Assembly (NCBI GenBank): GCA_024362935.1
Contig: JANCRA010000012.1
Coordinates: forward strand, 7,874,001 to 7,938,000
Source of the DNA: Setophaga petechia
Taxonomy: Eukaryota; Chordata; Aves; Passeriformes; Parulidae
Length of the DNA: 64,000 bases
Reading direction: 5' to 3'
Shown: piece by piece, positions 27,067 to 41,500 of the stretch
How the letters are laid out: every line of letters begins with the position of its first letter
Position numbering within the stretch: the first letter of the stretch is position 1
Program-made: the position numbers and the translations under genes
The notes under the pieces: model-generated
The model's input: the letters and a program-made list of their open reading frames with translations, nothing else
The model's database searches: none
What the model was told of the DNA's origin: nothing

Positions 27067-27737
27067 TATATGTTAACGTGTATCTTTGACACACATAATC
27101 ATGTTGTGAAGTTAATTTGAGAAGTAAAGATGGCAACATCTATATGAGGTTTTTACTAGGAAGCAGTTAGAAAGATGTGCACAACCAAAACCAATACATG
27201 CTTTGTAAAAAAGCTACCTTTTATCCCCTTTCAACTCCTGATGAAGACAATTCTACCAGGACCTGCAGATGAATCCTGTTCAAAGCATGCCAGCCAAAAA
27301 TGCTTCTCAGGCATCCACAAAGCAGAGCCAAACCAGCAGCTCCAGACCAGCAGCTCTCACTGATGTTCAGAGCACACCACCAGCCCTGAGACACTGCTAG
27401 AACCCTGGCAGGCACAGCTACAACACTTGCCCCTCTCACAGGTCAAACTAAAACCTATTGCATAACACAGGGGTGGTATGAAAGTTAACATGTATTTGTA
27501 AAAAGTCTTGAACAAGAGGCACCATGACAACAGATTTATTGTTTCTGCTGCATTCTTCTCACAAGTTGATGACTACAGGAATAAACAGAGAAATGGAAGC
27601 TTGCACACCCCTGTGACACAAGTCCTGTCACAAGCTAGCCAGTGATATCAGCTATTCAGCTGGCACTAATACAATAGCTGAAATTATTTATTATCAAACC
27701 TGCAATAAATAGCACAAGATCTAAGGATATTAGCTCA

Positions 27738-27890
27738 AAATCACACAGAATTGCTTAGATTGCTGGAAACATTTGAAGATCACCTAGTCTAACTGCTGTT
27801 CAAGCAGGGGCAGCTAAAGCAGGCTGCCCAGAACCATGCTCAGTAGGCCCTGACCATCTCAACATGTGGATCTCCAACCAAAATGACTCT
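27738..27890 (-). mobile_element. CR1 LINE 3' end fragment, reverse oriented
   Basis: TCACACAGAATTG, AAGATCACCTAGTCTAAC, TGTTCAAGCAGGGGCAGC and CAGGCTGCCCAGAACCAT match the reverse complement of a CR1 3' UTR. It is about 150 bp and diverged, in intron 1. Confidence 0.75.
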
Positions 27891-30800
27891 GTAATTCTGC
27901 AGCTTCCATGCCAGCTTTCTTGCCCTGAGAAATGTGTTCAAAATGTTGCTGTCTAAAACAGCCTTTGTGGATTTCTATTTAGATCTTGCTTCCTCTACCG
28001 TGTGTCCCAAAACCTACAGGTTCAAAACATTCAAGCAAAAATCTCAATTCAAAAGACACATTTGTTACATATTTTCAATTATCATTTCAGTATCAAAACA
28101 TATGCTTTGCTACTCTGAGTCTGAAAGAGTACAGCAGGAGGTTTCAGGGAACAGGAGGAGGCAATTAGGAAAACTTCCTAGTTTATCTGACTGTCATGCT
28201 GCAAGCACTCAAACACAAAAGTAAAGTTCTTCTTGAAAAAACACCAGGAGTGACAAAATGGCTATTCTAAAACTGATGAAAATAAGAGAAAAAAATCATA
28301 TGACTTTAAAGAAATAATATTTTAGATTCTCGAGTTTTATTTGCATTACTCATTTGCTTTTAGTTGCCTTAGAATGCATCTATGTTCTCCAGATTTTCCT
28401 CCTCTGATTTCAATTTAAGACACACCAGAACACAGGAGGGTAAGTTCTTCTGAAAAGGCATAGCCAGAAGCAGTGCATTAAGTATTAGCCAAGTATAAAA
28501 ATCTCTAAAATACATAACCAGTATTTGTTATGTAATTATTTTAATAGCCAGATATTAAAGAAATTTGAAAACAAAGAACAGCTTTCCTAGTAAAACAAAT
28601 ATAGTTGCAATGGAATCTTTCCTTAATCCTTCGTATGAGGTTGCTTTCATTGACACTTAGATGACATTTTCTAATATGCCCTCACTGGTAAATTGCTCAC
28701 ACCAAATAAAAGATTCTTGCTGCAGGCAAGTATATTACTACCTAACTAGTAGAGCTGATAAGTGACAAGACATGAGAAATAGAAAATGAAAATAATTAGC
28801 TGGAAATCTGTCAGAGAAGCCTGAAGCTCTACAGTGTGCACCACAGCTATGAAATATGAAAAAAGAGAGCAGAGAAGTCCAGTCTTTATCCACTTGAGTA
28901 ACCAAGGCATGAACTTTCTGACCTCATTAAAGGATAAAGCTTAGAAAAAACATAACAGAAGGTTCCTTACATTTCGACCAGAAGATGCATCTAATTATTC
29001 TACGGGAAACATTAGATGACACAATGGGCTGAAATCATCATATTATATGTTTTTCCACTCCTAAAATCACTTAGGAGACTAATTACTAGGGCTCCTACTA
29101 TAATCTGCAGATTTACCAGTAGAAAGCAGAGACAAGTCTGTACACAGCTCAATTATAAGACAATCAATAGACCAGAGGTGTGAAAAGACATCCTAGAGGC
29201 ACCTTATCATCCAGAAAGGTATTTCCAGTATGAACATGTAAGCATCATAAAGAATTCATTTAGAAGTTCAGAAACTAAGTCAACAAATCTACTGACAAGA
29301 GAAATAAAAAGGTCAATGAAGGAGAGTTCCTATGACAATTAGAATTATATTTTAAGAAATGAGATTACAGTAGAAAACACAAGGACTAAAAATGGAATCC
29401 AAGTTATTGTTTGTAAAATGCATTTGAGCATTAATGCTAAGGAAACAGAATCATTTTAAAGCCTCCTTTGTGCAAGATCAGACAGATAGAAATGTACCCT
29501 GTCCAGATCAGGACTTCCACCACGCTCCTGTCATGTCTCTTGCCGACAGCAGGGAAGGTGCGTCATTAGAACAGATGAGCAACAAAAGCTGGAGACAGGA
29601 TATTGAATGAGATGCACTTTTACTGCTAGCACAATAAAAGAGCTCCAAGGCAGCAGAAATGTGTCCATCTTTTCACCAGCATCAGCCAATAACCAGTGTC
29701 AGGAGCAGCAAAAACACAGGGAAGGGTTCCTGACAAACTTTTCTTGTTACTGCAATTCAATTAGTCTTTCATACTTAGTAATAAAGAGGACTGATGGTTA
29801 ACTAGAAGTGCTAAGGAGGCACATGCAGGAGCTGATGTCCCTTTGTAGCATGGTTCTGTGTCTCTCCTGTCCAGCTTGTGCTGACCCTTTGCATGAAAGC
29901 CAAGCAAACCAGGGAATACAACCAGCTAGAAGGATATCCACCTGCTTCCTAAGGGAGTTATCTCCTTTAAACAGTTCACAATGACACCAGATGACTGTAC
30001 CAGCCCCCAGGCAGGACTAGTTATGACAATGGAGTAACTTGAACCACCATGGGACTCCCGACTGTCCAGGTGGAAACTAAAATTAAAATGTTAATTAATC
30101 ATTTAAAAAGTACAAAAAAAATCTCTGATCCTCTTTCAGAGTACAGTAACTCAGCAATTAATCTTATTAAAAACAAAGAACATACGCAGCTTATTACAAA
30201 CATTTGTGATGTTAGGAGCTCCAAATGAAAAGGTATAAACAAAAATGTTTCCTTTCAGAACATCCTTCACTAACTTATAAAGCTGCACTGAGGTACTCAA
30301 GCAGGGTAAAATATTTCACATATCTTGCAAGAGCAAATTTTCATTAAAATGTTAAACTTTAATGCTGCCAACTTTAAAATTCACTTAATTAAGACACATC
30401 CCATAATGGTGTGTGTTAATGGTAAGGATTCCAAGCAGCAAGGGATTCCACAGACAGGAAATTTATGGGGGCAACCTGATGAAGAAGCAAGTTTATGGCA
30501 AAGAGAATTAGGAATTAAATATTAGCAGAGGTTGCTATGCTACAAGAAAATTTGAATACAAAGTCAAGGTGAGCTTTTAGTCAGGGTGCAATGGGAATAT
30601 AAATAACAGCAAACTCCTAAGGTGACAAGGGAAACTTGCCAGCCCACAGCTGAGTTAATGTTTTCTCACAGCAACTTTGCAGGAAATCTCGCAAACGTCC
30701 TACATCTTGGATACTGGACATGCAATCTGAATTTAGTGCCTTGGAAATATGATTGACCCCAGAAGTATGTCACATTATATAGGCAAAAAGATTTTCATCC

Positions 30801-33800
30801 AGTATTTTCTTTCAGTTGTGTTCCCACAAAATTATACTTTAAGGTTTTTGCTTTACTCTGACAAAACCAGAGTTCTTGCCAACTGATAATTTTAGAACAT
30901 TGCTCACATCTGAGTAGCAGAACTCAGGAGGACAGGGGCAACATGCTGGTTAACTTTCTGAAAGAATTGAAAAATTCTACAATAACTGTATAATCTTTAC
31001 CATCAAAGAAGAATCTATTTAAATAGTTTGTGGAGAAAATAAATCCATCGCTAACATAAGGGATACATTTTAACTGCAAAGGATACTTATTTTAAAAGAC
31101 AGTTTTCACCAACACACATACAGGAGCTGTCAACAATCAGCCACCTCCTATTCTACAGACAGCTCCACAACATATTACAATTATATTGCTCAACCTAATC
31201 AGAAATTAAACCTTTTAATAGCCTCATAGAGTCCTTTTGTGCTGTTACAGTTAACACTTCAGCTTTCAGTAATGACAGTCAACCTAAGGGGATAACAGAG
31301 TGCCTTATTAAACATGCTAATAGGAAATACTTGAGAAAGCAGTGCATTTGAATGCTGTTCTAGTACACTAACCATCTCCCTAGCAGATAAGTTAAAATAT
31401 TCATTGCACAGCTTGTACTTGAGTGTGGATATCAGTGAAAGCTCAAGTCCCGTCCAATATCTTGGCTTCCCACCCACTGCACATATCCAGTAAAGGCATT
31501 ATCAGCAGTTTATAACTGGTTACTCAAAGTTATTTCAAGGATGACTGGAAGCACACTTCTCCATTTAGTATCTCCCCTATGTCAGATTAGTAAAAGTCAA
31601 TTTCTTAGCTGTGGCACAACTGTACATGGCTACAGCAGAGCACTGAAATGCACATGGGCAGAGGGACAAACCAGCAGCACCAAAATCACATGAGAACATA
31701 GATCACAGTAATGGACAGACTGAAGTGCATCTCTTCTAGAATGGGGGTTCAACATCAGCAACCTTCATTCAGGTCTGGTATTTTAACAGTAATTTACTGA
31801 ATTGTAGAGAGCTGGCTCATCATAACTAAAAAACCTGTACCGTTGAATACCAAACAGAAAAAGTAATTCCAGACCTTTACATCCCTAACTAGCCATCAGC
31901 CCAAATCCGTGAGAGCAACATTGTAATTATAACCAAAACCCTCCAACAATATGTGGCATTCAAAACCCTATGTTGCCATGTGGCATCCAACTGGGAAGGA
32001 GTCAAGGACCAGAGCAATCTGAAGAAATGCAAATGAAGCTCCTCACTAGTTGATATTGTCTCAGATTTACAGAACAATCATATCTTAATGAGCCTGAATA
32101 AATAATTCTTTCTGATGACCACAAGAAGGCTTTTTTACTTTTATGTGCTATGAGCATGGGTCAAAACCACAAAATCCTTCTTCACTTCAGAAAACCTCAA
32201 ATTGTGTCCAGTAGAAACAACCACAACTGTCATAGAGTAAATGCAATGCCCCAAGAAGACAGCATTAGCTTTCCACAAGAGTAATTTCAAGTTTCAAGCT
32301 CTCCCTTGTTCAAAAGATACAGAAGTAAATCCAGCTCATAACAAAATTAACATGCCAACACAGAATACAATTCCTCCATCATTTAAGTGTTAAGGCCTTT
32401 TTCTGGTATCTCCAGGATAGCAATTCAGAAGAACAGCCTAGGGTAATTACATATAGTAAAGAGAGATGAATATTCAACAAAGCATAATCAAGGAGGGACT
32501 ATTTATCACAGTTCTGATTTTTCTACATTGAAATTCTTTAAGGCAAGGAATAGTTTTAATATTTTAATAATTTTCTGGTTATGAAATGGAAACAAGTGAG
32601 CCTTGACACTTGAGGGAAGACAGACAAAAAACACCTACAGGCTACAGTGTGAAAGTTTATTAAAATACAATTTAGTTTACTCAGTTCATTAAAAGAAAAC
32701 AGTTTAGGAGTTACAGAAAGAATGTAGTAATCTTTAATAACAAATAGGTAGTAATTTAAAAATACTGAGGATATTCTATGATTCTAAGTGTTAAAACCAC
32801 TTCATCTGCAGGGTCCTATTCAACTCAACATTAGCACTATCTGTGGAACAGCTCATTTTGGGAAGAAACTATTCCTAAACAAATAACTTTGTCTATTCAA
32901 AATAATGTTGAGATTATTCAAGGTTATAATAGTTAAATAAAAAAAAAAGTTAAGAGGAAATTTATCTTGAGTGACAAAATCAGAGAGTGGGATTTAATTA
33001 ACCAAATTAACTTTTATTATTTAAGAGGCAAAATAATCAAGATAATTATCCAGAAAATGTGAAGCAAAGTTCTTTGCAACTGTCCAAGCCCATGCCCACA
33101 CCTAGCACTACAGATGTCAGTTTATACTTCCCAGCAGCCTGGAATTAGTTACCTGTGTTCAGTCATTCTTTATGGCTGCCATCTGCTCCTATGAATCCAG
33201 GCTGGGAAAATCCCAGCCAGACCCCACCCAGCTGCCTGAGTTCCTGAATCCCACTGAGAATGCCATACTGGGGAATCTGTGCCTGTAGCTCATATCTGTG
33301 AGATCCCATTTCAGAAAGATACAAGAAATCATGAAGAAATGCATTTTTGAATCACTATAGCAATAGTAGAATAACAATCAACCCTAGAAGCGAGTAAGAG
33401 CTATCAAAAGCAACTAGGAAAAAGTTCTAATTTGTTCTGTTTCTGAATTAATTTTGTTCAAGACTATTTGCAACAATCTGGAACTGCATTGTTAGATGCA
33501 GACCTTTGAAAGAGTAAAGCAGCCTAGATGTTTATACCACTCAACACTCACTTTTATCACATGGCAAAAACTTCTCATTTGAGAAAATAAGAGCATTTTT
33601 TTTTAATTTTCACTTGAAAATTATGAATACAACATAGTAGTTTTATTTATGACAGCTTGTATAAACACCTAAGTCAAGCACTACTTGATCTACTTCAAGA
33701 GTGGTTTCAGTTTAAATAAATACTAATTGAGATAAGCAGTGCTTTTCTGCAGACATTCTCTAGCCCCAGCAGACTGCAATGTAGGTGCTGCTCACACCTA

Positions 33801-35405
33801 GCAAGAACCAAGGTCCTGAGGCAGCCCCAGGCACAGATAAGGAGTTGCTTCCCCATCCAGCAAGTCAGGGGATTTGGATGAGCATCCCCATCCCAGCTAC
33901 CCCACTGGCCCCTGGAGGCTTTGGATCTGGTGGCTGGCTCAGAATTGTGCTGAGGCACAGATCACCATAAGCACCAACTGAGAGGCTGGGGGTGCCAATC
34001 TGGCTCTTTCTGCTGACTCGGCCACACAAACTGCAATTTCCAGCAGGGAAATGTGGTTTTATAGTGACCCAGAAAGATTCATCAGGGCTCATCTGCATAG
34101 CCCATATATGCCAGAAAGTCAGCATTATAAACACAATCTCTACACAGTTGAAAAAAATCAATCCCACATCAAAAACGCCAGAAAAATGGTTGAATGCTTC
34201 AAGGATCAGCACATATTTTCTGTGCACAGAAATTTTATTTTCAGAGGACAAGGATAATGGTTTGAAAGCTATACAGAAAACAAATGTTTCTTTCTAACTT
34301 TACACTTTTGCTTATAAACCTTTTTTTCCTTAATTCTACTACAGTGATGCTTTACCCAACTTACAAGAATTCTAAGGGAAGTAACATCTATACAAACATG
34401 AACAAGCTTTGAAAGCTGAATTCAGCCAAAAGCATGCCTTCAGGTTATACCTGAAAGCTATAGTTACACTCTTCAACTCAGACCTAAATTGTTTTTAACA
34501 GTGCCTCTTTTTACAAGTGAAACTGGTTAACTTCTCTGTAAACTGCTTTAGGTTTCACTAGGGTTTAAAGTCTAGCAACTGTCCCCAAACATGAAGCTTC
34601 AGATGAAAATGAGCAGAAGAACCCATTTTCTTACCTACAACTTGCAATTAATTAAAAGAAAAATAAAAATTAGAAAGACTGATCTCATTGCAAAATTAGT
34701 GTTTTAGAGAAACAAAAGAACATTTTAGAGAAAAAATAACATTGAATGATTTCATTCCCTAGTCAGGAAAGCCATTCAAAAGATACTGTTTGTCTAATGT
34801 ATATTCCCAGTAATTTTGTGCTTGCCATGGGTAAATACATTGCAAACATTCAACACACAGACCTATATTTTTATAGGAATTGCTACATTTATCCACTTGT
34901 GCAGAAAACAGCATGATTGGTAGAAAGACAGGTATCAGTTATATGGTTTTGTACCTATTACTCTAAAAAATAAACAAAAGCCTTGTAAGCCTTTTACAGC
35001 CTAAGCCTTGATTTTATAATCTAAGTTTCAATGATGTCTTTATAATGCAAGTAGCACTCACAACAGTAATGTAAGTATAACTACAGTTATAATGAAAATA
35101 TAGGAATCACAGCAATTGCTCAGTTTTTTTCTACACTAGCAGATTCATTTACAATCAAGCTTGTGTCTACAAACACAAGTGATCCATGTAAAGATAATAA
35201 AACTCCTTTCTTTATGACCATATGGGAAAATATTTGCAGTATTGGAGGGTGGGAGGTGGTAGAAATCAGTGCAGTACTTCTTCCTCAAGGTACCCTCTGT
35301 AGCACCCACATTTTGCATGCCAGGGAGAGCAAGGCCTTTCCCAGTGCCCATGGGTTAAATCAACCAGGGCTGCTAACTTCTTTGCTTTAAGAGAAGCAGC
35401 TCAGC

Positions 35406-35525
35406 TTAAATATCTAGTTGCCACTAGATATTTAAATTATAGATATTTAAGTGTGATATTTAAGGTATCACATATAGTATCTATATGATATTTAAATTAT
35501 GATGTTTAAGTGCGATATTTAGGGT
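35406..35525. repeat. AT-rich hairpin plus 60-bp tandem duplication
   Basis: A perfect 13-bp inverted repeat (35406-35418 with 35423-35435, 4-base loop) adjoins two copies of a unit beginning GATATTTAAATTAT, at 35427 and 35487 (period 60 bp). Both copies also share a TTTAAGTG(T/C)GATATTTA block. It is a local AT-rich structure in intron 1. Confidence 0.65.
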
Positions 35526-38500
35526 CCTTCTCCTCATGATCTGGAGTTTCCCTGCTACCAATTCCATAACAGCTGCTCAGTGCCAGTGCCTGCAACTGTA
35601 ATAGAAGAGCATCCTATAGAGGAATCCCAAGTGAAAATCTCTCAAGAAAGTGGTAGTCTCAGAGAGGGTTTTAACTATAAGCACAAGGATCTTGCATTAG
35701 GGTGCTCTTAGCAGAGGGATAAGCCAATTTCCTTATGTCACACAGGTTTGCACATAGAAATGACTTGTGACTGCTCTCCTAGACTATCACAACTGCAGCA
35801 CTCATGGTGTAATATTCAAGTTGTCAAGGGATACAAGGTTACTTTAAACACTTCTGATGTGTATTTACTTCCACCGGTGGCTTATAGAGACAAAAAAAAG
35901 AAGCTACAAGTGAAGAATGAGGCTGCTGCACTTGAGGGGGACAAAAGCAAGACAGTAGTGTCAAGTGATGAAAGGAAAAAAGGAACAGATCAACTACTCC
36001 ATTACCAACATCTAAGGGACAAAAAGCTGAGGAAGCCTCAGCCAACCAGGAGTGGATGGATGCCGCAGGTGGAAAGAAATTACTGCTAAATTTTGTCAGG
36101 GAAATGGACTGCCAAAGAGCTTTCTGGGAAATGTTGCTCTCATGACTTTCAATTTTTGACAACTAGCAAGCAATTCTCTAGATGCATTGTGATTGACAGT
36201 CATTTTCCAAACAGCAGATGTAATTCTGGTAACAGTTGCTTTACTTCAGTGTTTACTTTGCACTTTGTTAGGTCCTCACGCAGCACCAAGCACAACTCCT
36301 GAGTCCCCCTGCAGAGCAGCTCTTTCCTGCCCATTTTCACTCTCCAGGCACATTAGCAGGGGAGGATTCAGGCAGAGCTCCAGGTCAGCCTACAGAGAAA
36401 GCTCGGCAAACGCTGCACTGCTCTTGTTAAACCTCATTAAGTGATACAAGACTTTGATAACTTTAGATAACCTCAAGATTAAGAGGAAATTAAGATGGGT
36501 ATCTGAAGTGCCATTCTGCAACTCAGGGCACTGCACTGATTCTCCTGTCAGTCTGCTGTGTTGCCCCTATATAGTGAAAGAATAGTGAAAATGAGAAATT
36601 TTAAGAAAAATTAGGTGCTGCAATTTTAAAAAGTATATCTGACAGTCCCACTCCAATTAACACAGATACAGCAAGTATCTCTAAGATAGAATCTGCTTTT
36701 CCTGGGACTTGCACTAGACAAGTTGCAATAAATCAGTGTAAGCTGTCAGATAACAAGCTGGGCAATGAAATACTCCACTGCTTCAGTTTGCTGCCTGCCA
36801 GCCTCCAAGTGACCCAGCTTTTTGGCACTTGAGGCACAGCTACTGGAGGGTGGTAAATTTTAACTCCTTCATACCTGCTCCCACTTTGAGATGGATTCCA
36901 TCCTTAAAACTGAAAAGTTTATAGTTAAAAATGAAGCCGCATTCTTCTTCAAAGTGACGAGACAATCTTATTTAAGGTTCAAGCTTTAAGGGAAAAGATT
37001 AATGCACAAGCTACCACTGAGAAAAATAACTAAATCCAGGATCTCTCTAAAAAATAAACTTTGCAAGCTTATTACAGCATTACTCTACTTTCACTGAGAA
37101 AAACTTATGAAGATATTTCCATACTTGAGGATAACTGAAAAGTCTTAGACCAGAGCAGGGAAGGATGTCTGAATCCCCACAGGACTCATTCCAAAGAAAC
37201 TCTATAGAGTAATTACTATCTCCCATCTTGATTTTCCCTATATCACATTTCACCTGATTTTTTAATTAAAGCATTTAATTAAATCTTCATATAGTAAGAT
37301 TTAATTGAAACATCAATTATGGTAAAACCTGGCCACAGATAATTGAATTTCCACTCAAAAGTAAAAATCACTTTTTTACATTTTAAAACATTTTTGGCCT
37401 ACTTCCTCTTTCTTATTTCCCAAAACAAAAGGTAGGGACAGCTGACAATACTGCAAGAGAGCAACATCAGAAAGCAGAATTAATTATCCACTGGGGAAGA
37501 ATCATTAAACTGAGCACTAATAAAGTAACTGTGAGTAGGAATGGAACCAGTTGTGATAGCTTCTAATGAAGCACTGGGAACCTACAATGAAGCACAAAAC
37601 AGGCTCATAGGTGACCAGATCTCCAAATTTGTCACTATGCTCTCCTACCTGCCAACTTAGTATTATTTATACTTGCATACAGTAGGAAAATAATAAAACC
37701 ACAGTATTTTCCCCATAAAATTTTACTATCCATTGCAAAGCACACACGTTGATGACAGGCTGTTGTCAGCGAGGTTGGGAATAAACTGCTCTAGCAGAAT
37801 GCTACTCTTCCTGTCACCAAAGATAACCTCCTTAATAACAGAATCCTCCTCCCTAAGACTTGTAACCTACTGCAATAATATAACAGCTAGAAAAGCTCCT
37901 CATGGACTATGCTTCCAATGCAGTGTGTGCTTTCAGCACTTTAAATCTCTACTGCTTGTCATCTTGAGATCTACCTTTCATGTATCCCTAAAGCAATAAT
38001 AGGTTGAGAAGTGTTTGCTTTACTCTGTCTCCTTTTTACAGTTGTTCTGAGTGTTCTTTGGTTTGTATTTCTATTTGTCAGCAGTATCAGCTACTAAAAG
38101 CAGAAAGAATGGCCCCATATCCCAAAGCCATTGTTCATATCTTCTCCTGTCCTCCAAAGCACAGCTGTGGAATCTGTTTCAAACACATTAATCCTGAAAA
38201 TCAGTACACTTGGTTTACAGTATGCTCTTGCATAACCATCTTCAATCTCCCTTTTCCTCACCACAAAAATACAATCAACTCCTAATTAAAATATTCAGCA
38301 AGAGAATTTTATTTCATTACTCAATTCTTTCTGTGCATACCCACACACGTGGAACTCTCCAGATGTCTGCATTCCTTCCCACTTCCCACTGTGGTTGTCT
38401 AGAAGGCCAGGATCAGACACTGTTTCTCACCAACATGGGCTAGGAAAGGCAAGTATGGCAGATGAATTACTGAGGTTCAAACAGTGCTGCTTTAGCACTC

Positions 38501-41500
38501 ACACTTTCAGTTCCACCTTCTATGCACCAGTGCAAGGATGATTTCCCTACATCCCAGCCCAAATGAAACCCCCTGGAGAAACTTGAGGGTAAGAAGCCAT
38601 TGCAGCTAGCAAAACTGAAAAACTGACTAGTTTGACTGCACCAAAGTAGTTCACAAGAAGTCCCCATGACACTTAACACACAAGCACAGTTCCATCCCAT
38701 GTATCCCACAAAATGTCTCCAGGAAGAAAAGCAGAATGAACACCAAAGCCTGAGACAGCAGGCTAACAGGCAGCCCAGGCTCAGCCTCATCCAGCCAGAA
38801 CACTGCCAAGGAGACTGGTGCCCCAACAACTCCTCTGAAACAAATTCATACTCAGGGATCAAAGTGAGCATACAAGCAGAGGCTCTATTAAGTCAGCCAG
38901 AAACATGTTAATATTCTAGACAAGAAACACCAGAAAACATGCACACAGTGCCTTAGAAGTTTCACCACTACAAGGTGAATTACTGAGAATTAGCTTCTGA
39001 ATAGATTAAGCACAACTGTTTCAAACAGGTGGCTTGGGTCCTGCTAAAGATCCAACTGGTGTTACAGAGGAGACAGGATTGCTGGTCCTGAGCTATGAGG
39101 AGAAGCCTTCTGTGCACCCTGCATAACAAGCCTGGAGTACTGTTTCCTCCTGTGCAAGGAAACACTCCACATCTAAGAGGATAATGATTAATAGCCCAGA
39201 TATTACATGGGTGTCAGGAAAGCAATTAACTTTGAATCAGGGAGAGGCCTGCAGACAGATATGACAGACCTCTTTTGAATGAAGGGAAGGAGTAGGTGGG
39301 GACAGAGTAGGCAAAATCAAAGCCAAAACACAAAACAGCATCTCCTCTTATTCTAAAGTCACCATCAGAGACACAACAGAAGGTGAAACAACAAAGCATG
39401 ACCTAAAAAATATACCATGAAACTCCAGCTTTTTCAGAAGCACACAGGCTGTTGAACATGATAATATTTTGTGTACCCCAGCTGGAAAACCTGCTCCAGG
39501 AGTCAGGAGCAGAGTGAAGCCCTAAACCTGCAGGATGGCAAGATGCACAGAGGAAATCACACAGACCACACAGATGCAAACAAATATTGTGCCCTACATA
39601 ATCTAGATTTTATGATAAATAGTATCTTCTCATCCAAATTGTCGAAGAACTTAGTAAAGTACATTCCCACTCACTAAAAGAGAAGGTAACTAACATTATT
39701 TGTGTAATGCTCTACTCAACGTGTGCCCACGTTTCTGCTCAATGCACCTGTGATTTTTTCCAAGAACACACCAGTCAATCATTACAAGAGGAAGGATCTG
39801 TGCTTTATTTCTCCTCCTAACCAAGAACAACACACAGGACAAAACCAGACACAAGTACGAGCTCAAAATATTCTCACAGTGATTGAATTTTAGGGGTAAA
39901 ACATCATGAATGCCTATGTGCAACATTTCAGCCTTTTTCACCTCTATTTTCAAGATCCTGAAATTGCCCAGGTGGTTTTGGATTTCATTTGTACCAAGCT
40001 GTTCCAATCTGAATTGGACTGGTGAGGTCAGCAGCACCTATGATTAATGCAGGAGCAGGGAGTCTACCAGGCAAAAGACTTAGCTGAACTCCATAGTGAA
40101 TAAAACCAGTCTTACCTTTTCCCCTCAGGCAGATTCCCCATTCCTGTGCTGACATAGCTACTACTGACCTCAACAGTCCAATAATCAAGGACCTGTGAAC
40201 AAACAGAAAAGGTCACTTGTATGCAAACATCTGCTGAAGTGCATGCTTAAAGTACACACAGCTTTGGACCTATCCACTACTTCCTCCATGCGCAGCCTGC
40301 TGCAGTTCATCCATTTCCACACTGCCTTCCTCAGATTTCTCCTCAGACTCTCCACATTCTCCATCAGAGCTCCAACCAACAATCCTAAAAAAATTAACTA
40401 ACCAAATCAGATAGCAAGTACTCAGGGGTGGGTCTCTATGATTTTTATCTCCTTAACTTCATAAACAAAACTTCCTAGGTAGGCAGCTACAAGCACAAAA
40501 GTTCAAAATAACAGGCAGAGTAGGTCTTCATACAACTAGGAACAGCAAATACAGCACACTGACCTGTACATTAAACATACACAAAAATGCCATAAGAATG
40601 GGTATTTCTTTCCTACTATCACCTATTGAAAAAAGGTGCACTAAATCTGACTTGAGCCCTCTGACTCTGGGATTCTGCTATACCATCCTCCACCAGCTAT
40701 AAAAGAATTTAGGCTCCCAGCTCTCCCTGTTCCCAATTGCACTCCAGTGAGATGTTCAAAGAGGCAGTAAAAATATTCCCTGGCTCCAATATCTCATGTA
40801 GGCTTTGTGCTTGTTATATTTCTAGATTGCTGAAGTTACTACAGCCTTCTTGTCATGGCTTTCATCGTAATTTATGTGGTCAGCTACCACTCTTCATATA
40901 AAAATCTCATAAGTACTTTATTAAGTATATTTATTAGCTTCAATAAAGAGGTTTGGTTTCTGAATTTCTTTAGGCACTTTTAAGATAGTAGCTTTTTTTT
41001 TTCCCTTTCCTAGCTCCTGATAATTTTTACAATTGGAATGTTGACAATTTTTACAGCTGAAATGTGAAACCTATGCTACAAAAGCACGAGAAAAAAAAAT
41101 GCAACATGCTTAGAAGTTAGTTGTCTTCAGCATCAGGATCATCTAACTCTTCCCTAAAGAAATTATTGAATCCTGACTGCCTATTCATTTTTGTAAGCTA
41201 ATGACAGAGTAAATCAATAACTCTATTTTTTCCAGGTTAAGTACTGCAAGCTCCTCCAAGACTAGTGCTGTAAAACCTAAAGGGTCATGGTGTTTGAATT
41301 TTCATAATATCAGAAAAAAACTCCAAAGAATCACAGATTCCAAGTATTGTAGTACCATTATAGGCTTTGAACAAAAATCAATGGTAATTTAAGGGAAGAA
41401 ATCAGAGGGATGCAAACAGGAGCTGGTCTGGTCTTGTTTCCGAGGCTAAACTGCACCACAGGGCACGAGAACAGGATGGCACCAGTGCTCCTGCTCCCTG

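Noticed and set aside
26542..27120. 192-codon plus-strand open frame
   Set aside because: Over half lies in the reverse-oriented LTR-like segment, and the rest is compositionally biased with no domain.
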